DNA of 6,130 bases from assembly GCA_945903555.1 (NCBI GenBank), contig CAMDOJ010000106.1, positions 1 to 6,130 on the forward strand, written 5' to 3'. The notes beneath the pieces were generated by a model. It had not been told where the DNA came from and searched no databases. It worked only from the letters and a program-made list of their open reading frames with translations. Of the stretch, positions 5,467 to 6,130 are shown one piece after another (position 1 is the stretch's first letter; every line of letters begins with the position of its first letter). The translations under genes were made by a program, and so were the position numbers. Origin of the DNA: Chthoniobacter flavus. Its GTDB lineage: Bacteria > Verrucomicrobiota > Verrucomicrobiia > Chthoniobacterales > Terrimicrobiaceae.

Positions 5467-6130
5467 ATACCAACAGCGCTCTGATCATCGTCGGACATGG
5501 ATCAACAGTGAACCCGGACTCCAGTGCTCCCACACTCGTTCATGCCCGAACAATCCGCGAAAAGGGGCTGTTTTCTGAAGTGGCAAGCTGCTTTTGGAAA
5601 GAGGAACCCACCTTCCGCGAAGTCCTTCGTATGGTCGATAGCGATGACATCTACGTTGTGCCGAACTTCATCAGTGAAGGGTATTTCACCCAGAACGTGA
5701 TTCCTCGGGAACTTGGTCTAGATGGCAAAGTGACACGCCGAGGGAGCCGTACGATCCGCTATTGCGAGCCTGCAGGCAACCATGCGGCGATGACAGGGCT
5801 TTTGATGAAGCAGGCGCAGTCCGTGGCTCCAGGCATACCAACCGCTGAAACAAGCATCCTCATCGTAGGCCACGGAACCGGTCTCAATGAAAACTCCGCT
5901 CAAGCGGCCAAGCATCAGGTCAAGATGATCGAGCAGACTGGCGCGTACGCCGAGGTTTTTGCGACTTACATGGAAGAAGCCCCACTTATTTCCGATTGGG
6001 ATAAGATCGCCTCCCAGCCGAATGTGGTGGTCGTTCCGTTCTTTATCTCGGATGGCTTGCACAGCTACCAAGACATTCCCGTATTACTAGGCATCGCCGA
6101 AGATATCGGGCCAGCAGCCAGCCAGAGCGA
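5463..6130 (+). CDS. CbiX-type two-domain class II chelatase, C-terminus beyond window
   Basis: Chelatases of this class insert a divalent metal (Co2+ in cobalamin, Fe2+ in siroheme synthesis) into sirohydrochlorin. From the ATG at 5463, 222 codons are open to the window end, so the gene is cut off. Two homologous halves are visible, offset by 125 residues. The first has 'IIVGHGST' (8-15) and 'PNFISEGYFTQNVIPRELGL' (67-86). The second has 'LIVGHGTG' (133-140) and 'PFFISDGLHSYQDIP' (192-206). His12 and His137 are the GHG metal-ligand positions. The second ligand is present in the C half (His200) but is Phe75 in the N half. The segment 'FWKEEPTFREVLR' (44-56) recalls the Deinococcus DR2241-like CbiX group, some of which carry an extra C-terminal Fe-S region; that part would lie outside the window. 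It shares ATGA with the upstream glycosyltransferase stop, so the two are coupled. Metal and pathway are inferred only from family. Confidence 0.85.
   Translation, partial: MNTNSALIIVGHGSTVNPDSSAPTLVHARTIREKGLFSEVASCFWKEEPTFREVLRMVDSDDIYVVPNFISEGYFTQNVIPRELGLDGKVTRRGSRTIRYCEPAGNHAAMTGLLMKQAQSVAPGIPTAETSILIVGHGTGLNENSAQAAKHQVKMIEQTGAYAEVFATYMEEAPLISDWDKIASQPNVVVVPFFISDGLHSYQDIPVLLGIAEDIGPAASQS

Overview
The window looks like an ordinary chromosomal stretch of a Gram-negative bacterium. It has moderate GC and weak or absent Shine-Dalgarno sequences. The gene types are a duplicated membrane-anchored protein with an 'LAPAESVLFVNIP' opening, a LysM-containing L,D-transpeptidase, a GT-B glycosyltransferase with a 'FSxRSACYLAAGKP' motif, and a long two-domain CbiX. 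Together these suggest the Planctomycetes-Verrucomicrobia-Chlamydiae group, most likely Verrucomicrobia. That placement rests on remembered family resemblance, not on a search.

Layout. Positions 1-296 are an open plus-strand frame that may be the tail of an upstream gene; I cannot name it. Positions 383-769 (minus) encode a DUF3293 protein. Positions 881-953 (minus) are tRNA-Phe(GAA) with a good sigma-70-type promoter at 966-993. Positions 954-1400 hold no convincing gene, but do hold that tRNA promoter, several potential RNA hairpins, and a promoter with an overlapping palindrome in front of the next gene. Positions 1401-3047 (plus) encode a 548-residue membrane-anchored protein built from two similar halves. 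It converges, with a 14-base gap, on a secreted L,D-transpeptidase at 3062-4204 (minus). A short divergent region (4205-4299) separates the transpeptidase from a plus-strand operon: a glycosyltransferase (4300-5466), overlapped by four bases by a CbiX-type chelatase (5463 to beyond the window end).

The anchored protein and the transpeptidase are both expected in the cell envelope. The glycosyltransferase and the chelatase form a translationally coupled pair whose shared purpose is not evident from sequence. I see no phage, transposon, CRISPR, toxin-antitoxin or defence module, and no convincing new system. The points most worth a second look are the apparent leaderless start of the glycosyltransferase, the asymmetric metal-ligand pattern in the chelatase halves, the odd glycosyltransferase-chelatase pairing, and the palindrome over the 1401 promoter.
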